Origin: Sunxiuqinia sp963677175
GTDB lineage: Bacteria > Bacteroidota > Bacteroidia > Bacteroidales > Prolixibacteraceae
DNA: 64,000 nucleotides
Direction of reading: 5' to 3'
Assembly: GCA_963677175.2 (NCBI GenBank)
Contig: CAXXES010000006.1
Location: forward strand, 868,001 to 932,000
The position numbers and the translations under genes are program-made. The notes beneath the pieces are model-generated. The model ran no database searches, was not told the origin of the DNA, and saw only the letters and a list, made by a program, of their open reading frames with translations. Below, in pieces: positions 16,117 through 25,593 of the stretch. The stretch's first letter is position 1. Each line of letters opens with the position of its first letter.

Positions 16117-18384
16117 TTACTTATAATATTGTAAAAGATATTTTCCTGTATGGCTCTTTTTACAATGAATCAGATTATCAGGAATACCTTCAAACAGAAT
16201 TTCACCACCTTTTATTCCGCCTTCGGGACCAAGTTCAATTACCCAATCGGCATGTCTGATAATATCCAAATTATGCTCAATCACAACTACTGTATTATTG
16301 TTCCGGGCTAAATCTGAAATTATTTTGAGTAATTTCTCAACATCTGCCATGTGGAGACCAGTTGACGGTTCATCCATCACATAAACATTACCTTTCTTAT
16401 GAAGTTCTGATGCCAATTTAATTCGCTGGGCTTCACCGCCCGACAAAGAACTTGAAGCTTGCCCGAGTGCAAGATACCCCAATCCGACATCAGACAAAAT
16501 CTTTAGTTTTCGGTTAATTTCGGAGGAATCAAAAAAATCAATAAGGTCATCGATGGTCATTGTTAGAATTTGATAGACGTTTTTATCCTTGTATTTTAAC
16601 TCCAGAACATCATTGGTGAATCTTTTGCCATGACATTCATCGCATTCGATTTTCACTTCATCCATAAAACTCATCTCATAGCTTATAGTACCAAGTCCCT
16701 TGCATTTGGGACACGCACCTTTTGAATTAAAACTGAACAATGAAGCATCTGAATTTGTTGCGGCAGCAAGTGCCTTCCGGATAGCATTAAATACTCCAAT
16801 GTAAGTAGCAGGATTTGATCGTGAAGATTTGCCAATAGGAGATTGGTCAATAATTATAACATCTTTGTGTTCTTTCAGAAAAACATCATTTATTAAACTG
16901 CTTTTCCCTGATCCGGCAACACCTGTTACACACGTTAATACTCCTTTTGGAATTTTTGTCGATATGTTTTTTAGGTTATGTAAATTTGCATGCTTTATTT
17001 CAATGTACTCTGTCCATGTTTTCGGTTTCCTGTCTAACTTCCCTTTATTTTTCAGAGATGAGGCTGTTATACTATCTGATTTCTTTAAACCGTCATAATC
17101 GCCTTCAAATATAATTGTGCCACCCAAAGTTCCTGCCTTGGGTCCGATATCAATAATATGATCGGCACATTTAATTATGTCAGAATCATGTTCAACAACA
17201 AAAACACTGTTTCCTTTTTCTTTTAGTTGTTTCAACATCTCAATTAATCTGTCTGTGTCACGTGGATGCAAGCCAATAGAGGGCTCATCAAGGATATACA
17301 TTAAATCCACTAAATCGCAATCAAGCTGCCTTGCCATCTTTACTCTCTGGCTTTCTCCTCCAGATAATGTAGCAACAGAACGATTTAAAGAAAGATAACC
17401 AACACCAATCTCAATAAGATGAGAAAGTATTTGTCGCATCTTTTGAACCATAGGTTTTGCAATATCTCTCTTTATTGTTCCAAGAAAATCGTAAAGCTCA
17501 CTAAATTCCATGTTTATCAAGTCCGGGATTGTCTTACCATTGACTTTGACGCTTCTTGCTTTTTCATTGATTCTTGAGCCTCTGCAAGAATCACATTCAG
17601 AATAAGTAAAATATTTTTCATAGGCATTTTTTCTTCCACCTGAAAGTTCATTCTTTGCCTTTCCAATATATATCCTTTCAAGTTTTCGAATCACTCCCTC
17701 AAAATTTTTCTGATAAGTTCCTGCGCCATGCGCTTTCACTACTGGAATTGCTTTAGCATACAAAAAATCATTAAGTTCTTTTTCTGAAAAATCTTTGATT
17801 TTTTTATCAACATCAAATAGATTCATGGCCATAAATTCTCTCCAGTGCCATCCTTCAACCTTATAATCCGGATGCTTTATTGCTCCCTCACGGATGCTCT
17901 TCTCTTTATCGATTAAGAGACTAACATTAGCTTTAATTTGTTTTCCCATTCCTTTACAATCAGGACACATTCCAGAAGGATGATTGAATCCAAAAACAAA
18001 TGAAGGTCCAATAAAACGATCTCCACATCTCGAATACAATAGCCTGAGATAAGTGTATAATTCTGTAGCTGTGCCAACAGTACTTCTCAAATTCCTACCC
18101 ATTCTTTTTTGGTCGATAACTATGGCAGTAGAAATATTTCTTATCTCGTCAATATCTGGTTTAGTAAGTTTAGGCATTCTGCTTCTAGCAAAGGATGAAA
18201 ATGTCTCAACCAACTGTCGTTGAGCCTCTGTATAAATAGTGTCAAATACTAAAGAAGACTTACCGGAGCCTGATACACCTGTAAAAACTACAATCTTGTT
18301 TTTTGGAATTTCCAGTGAAATATTTTTTAAATTATGCGTTCGTGCATTTTTGATGATGACATTTTTGAAATCTTTCATTGCCAT
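16117..18384 (-). CDS. Short UvrA-like ABC ATPase
   Basis: A 755-residue paralogue of excinuclease subunit UvrA with two ABC ATPase halves. Walker A motifs are GVSGSGKSS and GVAGSGKSS; signature motifs are LSGGESQRVKMARQL and LSGGEAQRIKLASEL. Zinc CxxC pairs are visible (CPDCKG, CDSCRG, CPKCKG, CDECHG). At about 750 residues it lacks the roughly 190 residues that separate it from housekeeping UvrA (about 940), probably including the UvrB-binding region. Such short UvrA proteins are often accessory and some accompany resistance to DNA-binding antibiotics. It stands alone between two attC-like sites, so it is a probable cassette gene and not the genomic uvrA. Confidence 0.85.
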   Translation of the reverse strand: MAMKDFKNVIIKNARTHNLKNISLEIPKNKIVVFTGVSGSGKSSLVFDTIYTEAQRQLVETFSSFARSRMPKLTKPDIDEIRNISTAIVIDQKRMGRNLRSTVGTATELYTYLRLLYSRCGDRFIGPSFVFGFNHPSGMCPDCKGMGKQIKANVSLLIDKEKSIREGAIKHPDYKVEGWHWREFMAMNLFDVDKKIKDFSEKELNDFLYAKAIPVVKAHGAGTYQKNFEGVIRKLERIYIGKAKNELSGGRKNAYEKYFTYSECDSCRGSRINEKARSVKVNGKTIPDLINMEFSELYDFLGTIKRDIAKPMVQKMRQILSHLIEIGVGYLSLNRSVATLSGGESQRVKMARQLDCDLVDLMYILDEPSIGLHPRDTDRLIEMLKQLKEKGNSVFVVEHDSDIIKCADHIIDIGPKAGTLGGTIIFEGDYDGLKKSDSITASSLKNKGKLDRKPKTWTEYIEIKHANLHNLKNISTKIPKGVLTCVTGVAGSGKSSLINDVFLKEHKDVIIIDQSPIGKSSRSNPATYIGVFNAIRKALAAATNSDASLFSFNSKGACPKCKGLGTISYEMSFMDEVKIECDECHGKRFTNDVLELKYKDKNVYQILTMTIDDLIDFFDSSEINRKLKILSDVGLGYLALGQASSSLSGGEAQRIKLASELHKKGNVYVMDEPSTGLHMADVEKLLKIISDLARNNNTVVVIEHNLDIIRHADWVIELGPEGGIKGGEILFEGIPDNLIHCKKSHTGKYLLQYYK

Positions 18385-18474
18385 GATATACTAATAATAT
18401 TATTACAGAAATAAGTCAATTCATATAATTTTTGCTTCTATGAAAAAAGCAGGTCTTTTTGTCTGTTGCATGAA

Positions 18475-18608
18475 ACCTAACGGTTCGCAAATATGATTAG
18501 TGCGGAATGCGTGCCTGTTTTCCTGTCGAAAAGCACCGAGGTTTGTGCGGGCTGTACACTTTACTTATCAGCACCGGAACCGCAATTAATTATATTTTGC
18601 TGTTGTAC
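18475..18608 (-). other. attC-like site 4
   Basis: A 134-bp inverted repeat: GCAAATATGATTAGTGCGG pairs with CCGCAATTAATTATATTTTGC. The outer boxes are ACCTAAC (minus GTTAGGT, a perfect GTTRRRY) and GTTGTAC. It contains TTTTCCTGTCGAAA in the middle. Confidence 0.78.
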
Positions 18609-18852
18609 ATAGTGCTTCGGTTACTTGTTATTAAGGGATTATATAATTTCAATGGTGAAGATATGGTTTCCAAGCCGTTGAAACAACCTTTCAATACACT
18701 TTTCATCTTCACTTTTTGATTAAAAATCCATTCTTTCATCCGTCTTTTTATTCGGTTTTGCCTTAACAACACCTAAATTTCACAACTGGGCATACTTCTC
18801 CCATAAATTTTCATGCAGCCACCGTTTTAAGTTTTGTTGCTGCCGGGTTAAT
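18609..18852. other. Cassette remnant upstream of attC site 4
   Basis: The gene expected here is missing. A 60-residue minus-strand frame (18590-18772) has no recognisable features, and the IS21 element starts at 18853. Probably the 3' end of a cassette whose gene was removed or displaced. Confidence 0.35.
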
Positions 18853-19004
18853 AGATAAAACGGTCGAAGTTGTGCCACCCATTTCGGTTCAAGTTGTGCC
18901 AGGTATTTCGGTCGAAAGTGTGCCACGTGTTTCGGGCCAAGTTGTGCCACTGATTATACAGAAGAATGATTTCTATCTTATCGCTGATAACCAAACTCAG
19001 GGAT

Positions 19005-20549
19005 ATGGCCGCAAAAAAGATAGATATTATGGATGTACGACAATTAATCCAGTTAAAAATCAGGGGAGAGAGCAACCGCAGTTGCTCCTCCATTTTATCG
19101 ATTCACCGCAATACGGTAAATTATTATGTGCGGCAATTGAAAGCTACGGGCAGCACCTATGCAGATTTGTTGCTGCTGGGCGATGCAGGGCTGAAGGAAC
19201 TTTTTCCAAACCGAACGTCTTCGGACATTGACCGTTACGAAGAGCTGTCGCAATACTTCTCCTATTTTAAGCAGCAACTGCTTTTGCCCGGGGCCACACG
19301 GGAGGTTCTGTGGAAAGAGTACCTTTGCAAGCATCCGGAAGGCTACGGCTATACCCAGTTTAACGAGCACTTGAACGTATGGCTGGGACAAACCAAAGCA
19401 AGCGGGAAGTTTATGCATAAAGCCGGCGACAACCTGCTGGTAGATTATTGCGGTAAAAAGCTTCAGGTCATTGATAAATCAACCGGGGAAATCCGGGAGG
19501 TTGAAGTGTTTGTTGGCATCCTTCCCTGCAGTGGCTACACTTATGTTGAAGCCAGCCTTAGCCAGGGACGCGAGGACTTTATCAGTTCGATCAACAATTG
19601 TTTCCGGTTTTTAGGGGGAAGCACCAAAGCCATTGTCCCCGATAATCTAAAGTCGGCCGTTACCAAAGCCAGCAAGTACGAACCGGTTTTGAATAAAACA
19701 CTGAAGGACCTGGCACTCCATTACGGCTGCGTGATCAACCCCACGCGTTCGTACTCACCCCAGGACAAGGCGATGGTTGAAGGGGCCGTAAGGCTGGTTT
19801 ATCAACGCATTTTCTTTCCGCTTCGGAACATGGCCTTTTTTAGCCTGGACGAGCTCAATGTCCAGCTTGGTACCGAGCTTGAAAGATACAATGCCTGCCT
19901 GATGGAAACCTACCAGGCCAGCCGTCGCAAACTGTTTGTTGACCTGGAGCAGGAATACCTTCATCCATTACCTTCAGAGCCATATCAAGTCAAGCATTAC
20001 AAGCGGGCCAAGGTGCAGAAAATGGGGTACATCTACCTGTCAGATACCAAAAACTATTACAGTGTCCCGTACCGTTACATTGGCCGCCAGGTTGAGCTGC
20101 AATACAACCGGAACACCATTGAGATTTACTGTGGATCTGAGCGTATTGCCTGCCATAAAAGGGTTTTCCGCCCCGGACAATACGTGACCATCAAAGAACA
20201 CATGAGCAGCACCCACCGGTTTTACAGCGACTGGAGCCCGGAATACTTTAACAAACTGGCCCAAAACATTGGGGTAAAAACAAGTGAATACATCGCTTTA
20301 TTGATCCGGCAGCAGGATTATCCTGAAACAGGTTATAAGCAGGCACTGGGTATTTTAAGCCTGAAGAAAGCCTTCGACAAACACCGGATTGAAACAGCCT
20401 GTACCATGGCCCTGCCCCATGAAAGGTACAGCTACCGTACCATCAAACGCATTTTGGAAAACAACATGGATAAAATGATGGAACCCACACCACAGCAACT
20501 TTCTATTCCTGTACACATGAACATACGGGGCCCTGAATCTTATAATTAA
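19005..20549 (+). CDS. istA: IS21 transposase IstA
   Basis: A DDE transposase with an N-terminal helix-turn-helix (MDVRQLIQLKIRGES...SSILSIHRNTVNYYV), then an integrase core: LLVDYCGKK (first Asp), IVPDNLKSAV (second Asp) and PQDKAMVEGAVRLVYQ (Glu). I favour the ATG at 19005 (MAAKKIDIMDVR) over 18966 because the upstream residues overlap the terminal repeats. IstB follows after 20 bp. Confidence 0.92.
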   Translation: MAAKKIDIMDVRQLIQLKIRGESNRSCSSILSIHRNTVNYYVRQLKATGSTYADLLLLGDAGLKELFPNRTSSDIDRYEELSQYFSYFKQQLLLPGATREVLWKEYLCKHPEGYGYTQFNEHLNVWLGQTKASGKFMHKAGDNLLVDYCGKKLQVIDKSTGEIREVEVFVGILPCSGYTYVEASLSQGREDFISSINNCFRFLGGSTKAIVPDNLKSAVTKASKYEPVLNKTLKDLALHYGCVINPTRSYSPQDKAMVEGAVRLVYQRIFFPLRNMAFFSLDELNVQLGTELERYNACLMETYQASRRKLFVDLEQEYLHPLPSEPYQVKHYKRAKVQKMGYIYLSDTKNYYSVPYRYIGRQVELQYNRNTIEIYCGSERIACHKRVFRPGQYVTIKEHMSSTHRFYSDWSPEYFNKLAQNIGVKTSEYIALLIRQQDYPETGYKQALGILSLKKAFDKHRIETACTMALPHERYSYRTIKRILENNMDKMMEPTPQQLSIPVHMNIRGPESYN

Positions 20550-20569
20550 CCATCTTAAAATAAATAGAA

Positions 20570-21316
20570 ATGAACAATCAAAGCACCATTGAAAAGATGA
20601 AACAAATGCGGCTGTATGCCATGGCCGAAAATTACTACAACAGCACGCAAAACAACCTGCACAGGGATTTTACGCTTGACCAGTACCTAGCCTTGCTGAT
20701 TGATCAGGAATGGGAATACCGGTACAACAAACGTATCCGGAACCTGATTGCCTCGGCGGGCTTCAGGTACCCCGCCTCGGTACAGGATGTAAATTACTCG
20801 GCCAACCGTTCCCTGGACAAAAACACCTTTGAACGACTGGCTTTGCTTGATTTTATCAAACGCGGCGAGAATGTGATCATCACCGGGGCAACCGGTACAG
20901 GGAAAAGCTACCTGGCACAGGCGCTGGGGCATAATGCCTGCACCATGCAACACAAAACCATGTACTTTAACTTTGCGCGGCTCGTCGACCAAATTAAACT
21001 CTCGAAGCTCGAAGGAACCTACCTTAAGCTGTTGAATAAGATTGAGAAAAGCGATCTGCTCATACTCGATGATTTTGGGTTAATGTCTTTTGATGACCAG
21101 GCAAGAAATGCCCTCATGGATATAGTTGAACTGAAATACGACAAGACCTCCCTGATCATTGCAGCACAGATACCGGTAAAAAACTGGCATGAAACAATAG
21201 GGGAAGGAACCATTGCCGATGCCATTTTAGACCGTCTGGTACATGCTTCTCACCGGATTGAATTAACCGGCGAATCGCTGAGGAAAAACAAAATGAAGAA
21301 AACTCAAATAATTTAA
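20570..21316 (+). CDS. istB: IS21 helper ATPase IstB
   Basis: A 248-residue AAA+ protein of the DnaC/IstB type. The Walker A is TGATGTGKSYLAQAL and the Walker B LLILDDFGLM. It partners IstA by selecting and remodelling target DNA. Intact and normal in length. Confidence 0.93.
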   Translation: MNNQSTIEKMKQMRLYAMAENYYNSTQNNLHRDFTLDQYLALLIDQEWEYRYNKRIRNLIASAGFRYPASVQDVNYSANRSLDKNTFERLALLDFIKRGENVIITGATGTGKSYLAQALGHNACTMQHKTMYFNFARLVDQIKLSKLEGTYLKLLNKIEKSDLLILDDFGLMSFDDQARNALMDIVELKYDKTSLIIAAQIPVKNWHETIGEGTIADAILDRLVHASHRIELTGESLRKNKMKKTQII

Positions 21317-21879
21317 TAATTTTGGTCTGGAAGTCATTCTTTTTTTGTGGCACAACATCACCGAAACAAGTGGCACAATTACACCGAAATATCTAGGTCG
21401 ACATATAAACGGTCTCCTTGTTTCTGTTCCTGAACGTTGTATAAAGGTATGTTTTGGCAATATTGCAGTTTTTGCACAGTTTAGGGTTTTCAGGCATTTC
21501 ATATACCCCTTCCTCTTCAACTTCCTCAGTTTTTTCCTGATATATCGGATATGTTCCTTTGAGCATTGCCTTTGTCCGTGCAGCATAAGCCCCATAATAC
21601 CTTACGGTCCTAAAATATGGAAGCGGTACGTGTTGTAATAACCTTGGGAAAAACTCAGTGTAATGTAAAGTCAGTTCTTTAACGATTGGCTTTCCGTTAA
21701 AGTCAAGGTTTTTATTGTCTTTGTATTTGAAAGAGATGTATTCTCCGTCTATGTTGGTTATTTTATACTCGCTGATACAAGCTCTTTTGGAATACCGTCC
21801 GATATAGCGGACCACTTCTGCTGGCAACTTCATTGCGGCTTCAAAATGTATGCGCCATTTTTTATCGTTTACCCTCTTT

Positions 21880-23261
21880 CAACACTTCGTTTAAAACTTA
21901 GTTATTTATCTGACTTACAGCGAAATAACTGATTATTTATTAGGTTAAAACCGCAGGGATTTGTATATTTAAAGTATTAATTACCAGTTAATTACTTTAA
22001 TTATGGCCACCCCTGTGATTTATGTTATTTATTCAAAAATTGTTCTTGATGCTTTATCTGTTTCTAAAATAAAGCTCAATAAATGCAGACGGGATTTTAT
22101 GATTGAGATTTTCATGCTATACCTGAGTATCCCTTCACGGATTAACTTTCTCCAGTTAGGCCGTTACAGCCGTTTTGGCGAACAACGTTTCCGCCGCCAG
22201 TTCGAGCAAGGGTTTGACTTCTTTGGCTTTAATAAAGCCCTATCAATGCCTTGGATTGGCAGTCGCACCGCTGTTGCCTTCGATCCAAGCTTCATTCATA
22301 AATCAGGCAAGAAAACCCCTGGTATTGGATACTTTTGGTCGGGTTGTGCTGGCAGGGCACTTCGGGGGATTGAAATCCTTGGACTTTCGGTAATCGATGC
22401 AGACACCCGGTTAAGTTTTCATTTGGATGCTGTACAAACGCCTCCGACAAACTGTCTTCAGGATAACGACCTGTCGTTAATCGATTGGTATGCCGGGGTT
22501 ATCAAGAACTACATGGAACAGATATTATCAATTACCAACTATGTTGTTGCAGATGCCTATTTCTCCAAGAAAAACTTTGTCGAAAAGATTCTGGGATGCT
22601 CCCTACATTTGGTCAGCAAGCTTCGGGACGATGCAGACTTATCATACCTTTCCACACAACCAAAAACCGGCAAAAGAGGTAGGCCAGCAAAATATGGGGG
22701 AAAAGTTGATTCTACCAATTTAGATCCAGAACACTTCACCCTGATTGAAAACAACAAAGGAATAATAGCATACTCAGGTATTGTATATTCAAAGGCTCTT
22801 GGCCGAAACATTTTACTGGTTGTCGAACAGTTCCTGATAAAAGGAAAAACAACTTATCGTCTTTTGTTTTCAACCGATATCCTGCAAGCCCCAATTGATG
22901 TAATCGATATTTATCACACCCGATTCCAAATCGAATTTGGATTCAGGGATGCCAAGCAATCCGCAGGGCTTGAAAACTCGCAGGCAAGAAGTGGAAATAA
23001 GCTCAACTTTCATTTCAATACCGCATTGACAACTGTAAATATTGCCAAGATCATGCAACTGAGCAACCCGCAAACCCGGGAAAACCCATTCTCGATGGCA
23101 ACTTACAAGATATTGTTTCACAATACGTTGTTGTTGTCGCGATTTTTCCGCCTGTTCGCCATTAACCCGAACTCAATCAAAAATCGTCAACATGTCAATG
23201 AACTATTGTCTTTCGGCACGATGGCCGCTTAATTATAAATCACTTTTTGAACGAACTATTG
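21880..23261 (+). mobile_element. IS4-like insertion sequence (YREK transposase)
   Basis: Imperfect terminal repeats CAACACTTCGTTTAAAA and, inverted, CAATAGTTCGTTCAAAA. A 6-bp duplication CTCTTT flanks it (21874-21879 and 23262-23267). Deleting the element plus one duplication restores the IS91 transposase reading frame exactly, which confirms both ends. Confidence 0.88.
22003..23232 (+). CDS. IS4-type DDE transposase
   Basis: A 409-residue transposase. First Asp in VAFDPSFIHKSG, second in YVVADAYFSKKN. The C-terminal YHTRFQIEFGFRDAK fits the Y-x2-R-x3-E-x6-K signature of IS4-related transposases exactly. Intact frame. The subgroup was not determined. Confidence 0.88.
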   Translation: MATPVIYVIYSKIVLDALSVSKIKLNKCRRDFMIEIFMLYLSIPSRINFLQLGRYSRFGEQRFRRQFEQGFDFFGFNKALSMPWIGSRTAVAFDPSFIHKSGKKTPGIGYFWSGCAGRALRGIEILGLSVIDADTRLSFHLDAVQTPPTNCLQDNDLSLIDWYAGVIKNYMEQILSITNYVVADAYFSKKNFVEKILGCSLHLVSKLRDDADLSYLSTQPKTGKRGRPAKYGGKVDSTNLDPEHFTLIENNKGIIAYSGIVYSKALGRNILLVVEQFLIKGKTTYRLLFSTDILQAPIDVIDIYHTRFQIEFGFRDAKQSAGLENSQARSGNKLNFHFNTALTTVNIAKIMQLSNPQTRENPFSMATYKILFHNTLLLSRFFRLFAINPNSIKNRQHVNELLSFGTMAA

Positions 23262-23974
23262 CTCTTTAAGAAACGCATAAATTCGGCCCTGTCAGCGAAT
23301 TTGTGCATTAATGCACCTGCTTCAAAAAGTTTTACAAGTTTGTCCTCGAACTTGCACCTGAACTTGGTTTGGATAAACTCATAGTTGATGTATTCCCCTT
23401 TGACCTCTTGGGGACAATGGTTTTTGTTTATCCCCCCCATGAAAGAATCATGTGGATATGCGGGTGCAACTCTTTGGTCTCGCCAAAAGTATGGAGAACG
23501 TTAATAATACCAGGGTTTAATTGGTATTTGTGCCCCATCCAGTCTTGAATGGCACCTGCTGCGGCCTTAAACAAAATATCAAGTAGCTGGCCTTTGTTAT
23601 CAGTAACTAAACCATTGAGACTGTGTGGCAAGGTAAATACAACATGCCGATGAGGGAGGCCTAACATCTGTTTTTTCATTTTATCTGCCCAGTCCAGTGT
23701 GTCTTTCCAGCTGCATGTGGGGCAAAACCTGTTTTTACAACTGTGGTATGCTTTTGATATTTCGCCACATTCTTCACAAACGTAATGGTCAATACCTAAA
23801 GCCTCTGTCCTACAAGCCCGCATTGCCGCAACAGCCTTGTATTGTTCTGGATAAATAAAATGCGTAGGGTGCTTGACGTAATTATCCCAGTTCAGGTTAA
23901 AGAATTCTGCTAAACGATACTTCTTATCGATAGACAATAATTCTTTCTCGTTATGGGGGATATTCCGGCACATT

Positions 23975-24241
23975 TTAGAATTCTTTTACTTCTCTGGCAA
24001 TACTGTAAGCTTCCATTACAAACTCAAAAATCAACCCCTTCTTTCCATTCTTTAATCCAAAAACATTGTCATTGTTGTCGATTACAATAGAATCATAAGA
24101 TTGAAATAGTTTGTCAATATCCGAATCGAATGTTTCACCTGCATCATCTTTGGGGAAACCGTCATCGTCATAGAAAAAGCCGAACTGGTCGTCCTGGTTG
24201 AATAACTTGAACTCTTCCTTGTCTAAAATTATGTCTTCCAT
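23975..24241 (-). CDS. Small acidic protein of unknown function
   Basis: An 88-residue, strongly acidic protein (many Asp/Glu, e.g. FFYDDDGFPKDDAGE). It ends one base before the start of the broken IS91-like transposase, so it may belong to that element. No motif is recognised. Confidence 0.5.
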   Translation of the reverse strand: MEDIILDKEEFKLFNQDDQFGFFYDDDGFPKDDAGETFDSDIDKLFQSYDSIVIDNNDNVFGLKNGKKGLIFEFVMEAYSIAREVKEF

Positions 24242-24327
24242 CGCCTGAAATTCTATGGTTTTTAATTAGGTAGTTCCTTCGTGTTGTGCGTTAGCATTAT
24301 GTACAACTATGTAATAGCACGAAGTTA

Positions 24328-24672
24328 TTATACTTTTTCGTAATTTTCTCCATCGTTCTTTTTCTCCAAATTGATGTTCAATCTGTCTAACGGACTTTGT
24401 ATCCGGGTGATGGCTTTATTGCTTACATGTGTGTAAATCTCCGTTGTTTTTAATGACTTATGCCCCAATAATTCCGGGCGATATCGTAAGTCGGTCCCGT
24501 TTTCCGGCAAATGCGTTTCCACACTGTGCCGAAAACAGTGGATGGTGTATGGTTTGTTAATACGGGCTATTGGTGCTGTATGAACGACGTTAGAAATATG
24601 TCGGTGCGCTGTTTGGCTTCGTTTGACCGTTTTTCGTAATATCACAAACTCAGGTTTTTGTTTCAGTCCCAC
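24328..24672 (-). pseudogene. C-terminal fragment of a tyrosine recombinase
   Basis: The reading contains HCFRHSVETHLPENGTD, LLGHKSLKTTEIYTH and the tail RLNINLEKKNDGENYEKV, which is the catalytic C-terminus of a phage-integrase-type recombinase. The N-terminal half is absent or unrecognisable. The same tail ends the fragment at 62736-62957. It may be the recombinase partner of the broken IS91-like element to its left. Confidence 0.75.
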
Positions 24673-24869
24673 AAGTTATGTAATTCTACAGTACAAATTA
24701 GTCAACAAAGCATAATTTAGTTTCATTCAAAATAAGGGCGGTGGGAGGATGCACCATTTTCAGCAGAGTGACGCAAAGCAACAGCCCCGCCGGAGCGAGG
24801 GGCCAGCTTGTTCCCGATTATCCACATAACCTGCGTTTCCTTTTGGTGATTGCAAATCACCAGTTAAGA

Positions 24870-24892
24870 GGCCGGAATTGCAAATTCCGGCC
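24870..24892. repeat. Dispersed GGCC hairpin repeat, copy 3
   Basis: A perfect 10-bp stem with GCA loop. A second small hairpin GTGATT-GCA-AATCAC precedes it directly; the same tandem pair occurs at 62942-62989. Confidence 0.8.
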
Positions 24893-25055
24893 AGCCGCCG
24901 CGAGCCTTCTACATGTCCGAACCAGCTCGGATTCAAATGGAAGATCCCCATCGTAAAAGGACAAAACCTTTGGGAATTATACCGGACACAGCGGTTTTTA
25001 TGCCACCAAATAGCCTGACGGACTTTCATTACTCCCGGGAAACAGGCTCTGGAAA

Positions 25056-25184
25056 AAAACAAAAAACGGATTGAAAACACTATACCCAAACAACTAATCG
25101 GCAAGTGGTTGCAAGCAGGACATGTTTAGTTCAACACAGCCTCCAATGCAAAGCGTATGCAAGCAACGCTTGATTAGAGGCTAA
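25056..25184 (+). mobile_element. Detached right end of an IS91-like element
   Basis: Nearly identical to the last 130 bp of the complete elements, including AAGCGTATGCAAGCAACGCT and the terminal AGAGGCTAA. The rest of the element is gone. It abuts the 3' end of the gene at 25200, as the complete copy abuts the gene at 13251. Confidence 0.8.
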
Positions 25185-25199
25185 TTGTTTCGGCTTTTT

Positions 25200-25577
25200 T
25201 TATTCATCAATCCGTTTATAATAATCTAATGGCATAAATAGGTCTCCATATTTGTCTGTATAATCATCCTCGATATAGTTAGTCAATCCTGGAGCAAGGC
25301 AATAACAAGGTGTTTCATTTCTAAATTCTATCCAATCATGTAACAGTGTTAATTGAAATCCTTTCCCTTTTGTCCATAAATCAACTTCCAAACTTGTTTC
25401 ATAATAATCAAGTTCAGCATTCATATTTATGGTTTCATTATTGTCAAAATACTTGCGAAGTATAGGTTTTCCTGTTCGTCCTGAATAATATGAAACCTTT
25501 AAAGATTTATTATCATTCGGGATAATCTCCAATATATTACCTGCTGTATTTTTCCATTTCCCTATGAACCGCTCCAT
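25200..25577 (-). CDS. Hypothetical protein, 125 residues
   Basis: Not recognised. A soluble, mostly beta-strand-like small protein beginning MERFIGKWKNTAGN. That start (a GxW-type opening) recalls lipocalin-like folds, but this is weak. It follows the gene at 25594-26535 after 16 bp and probably shares its transcript. Confidence 0.55.
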   Translation of the reverse strand: MERFIGKWKNTAGNILEIIPNDNKSLKVSYYSGRTGKPILRKYFDNNETINMNAELDYYETSLEVDLWTKGKGFQLTLLHDWIEFRNETPCYCLAPGLTNYIEDDYTDKYGDLFMPLDYYKRIDE

Positions 25578-25593
25578 AAAATTCCTTTCTCTA

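Larger units (their letters stand above)
18853..21393 (+). mobile_element. IS21-family insertion sequence
   Basis: Terminal inverted repeats run GATAAAACGGTCGAAGTTGT (left) against GATATTTCGGTGTAATTGTG (right, inverted). Three further TTTCGG..CAAGTTGTGCCA units repeat inside the left end and one inside the right, the multiple-terminal-repeat layout of IS21. It has the istA/istB gene pair and is inserted at the 3' end of a broken IS91-like transposase gene. Confidence 0.9.
21393..23973 (-). pseudogene. IS91-family transposase, split by an IS4-like element and frameshifted
   Basis: The N-terminal part (23973-23428) has the zinc motif HSCKNRFCPTC and the HUH motif HPHIHMIL. It loses frame in a run of seven G near 23425 (ILSWGG then INKNHCPQ continues one base out). 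The reading then runs to MRFLK at 23262, where the IS4-like element interrupts. It resumes at 21879 in perfect register with RVNDKKWRIHFEAAMKLPAEVVRYIG, the catalytic tyrosine region. The 3' end is cut by IS21 at 21393. Its sequence differs from the two complete IS91-like elements in the window. Confidence 0.88.
24673..25199. other. Gene-free stretch with a hairpin repeat and an IS91 end
   Basis: No gene is supported. It holds the GGCC hairpin repeat (24870-24892), with extended similarity to 62942-63030 on both sides (TGATTGCAAATCACCAGTTA before, AGCCTTC.ACAT.TCC.AA after), and a detached IS91-like right end. Confidence 0.6.

Noticed and set aside
24328..24672. Candidate active integrase
   Set aside because: Only the catalytic C-terminus remains; the same scrap occurs at 62736-62957.
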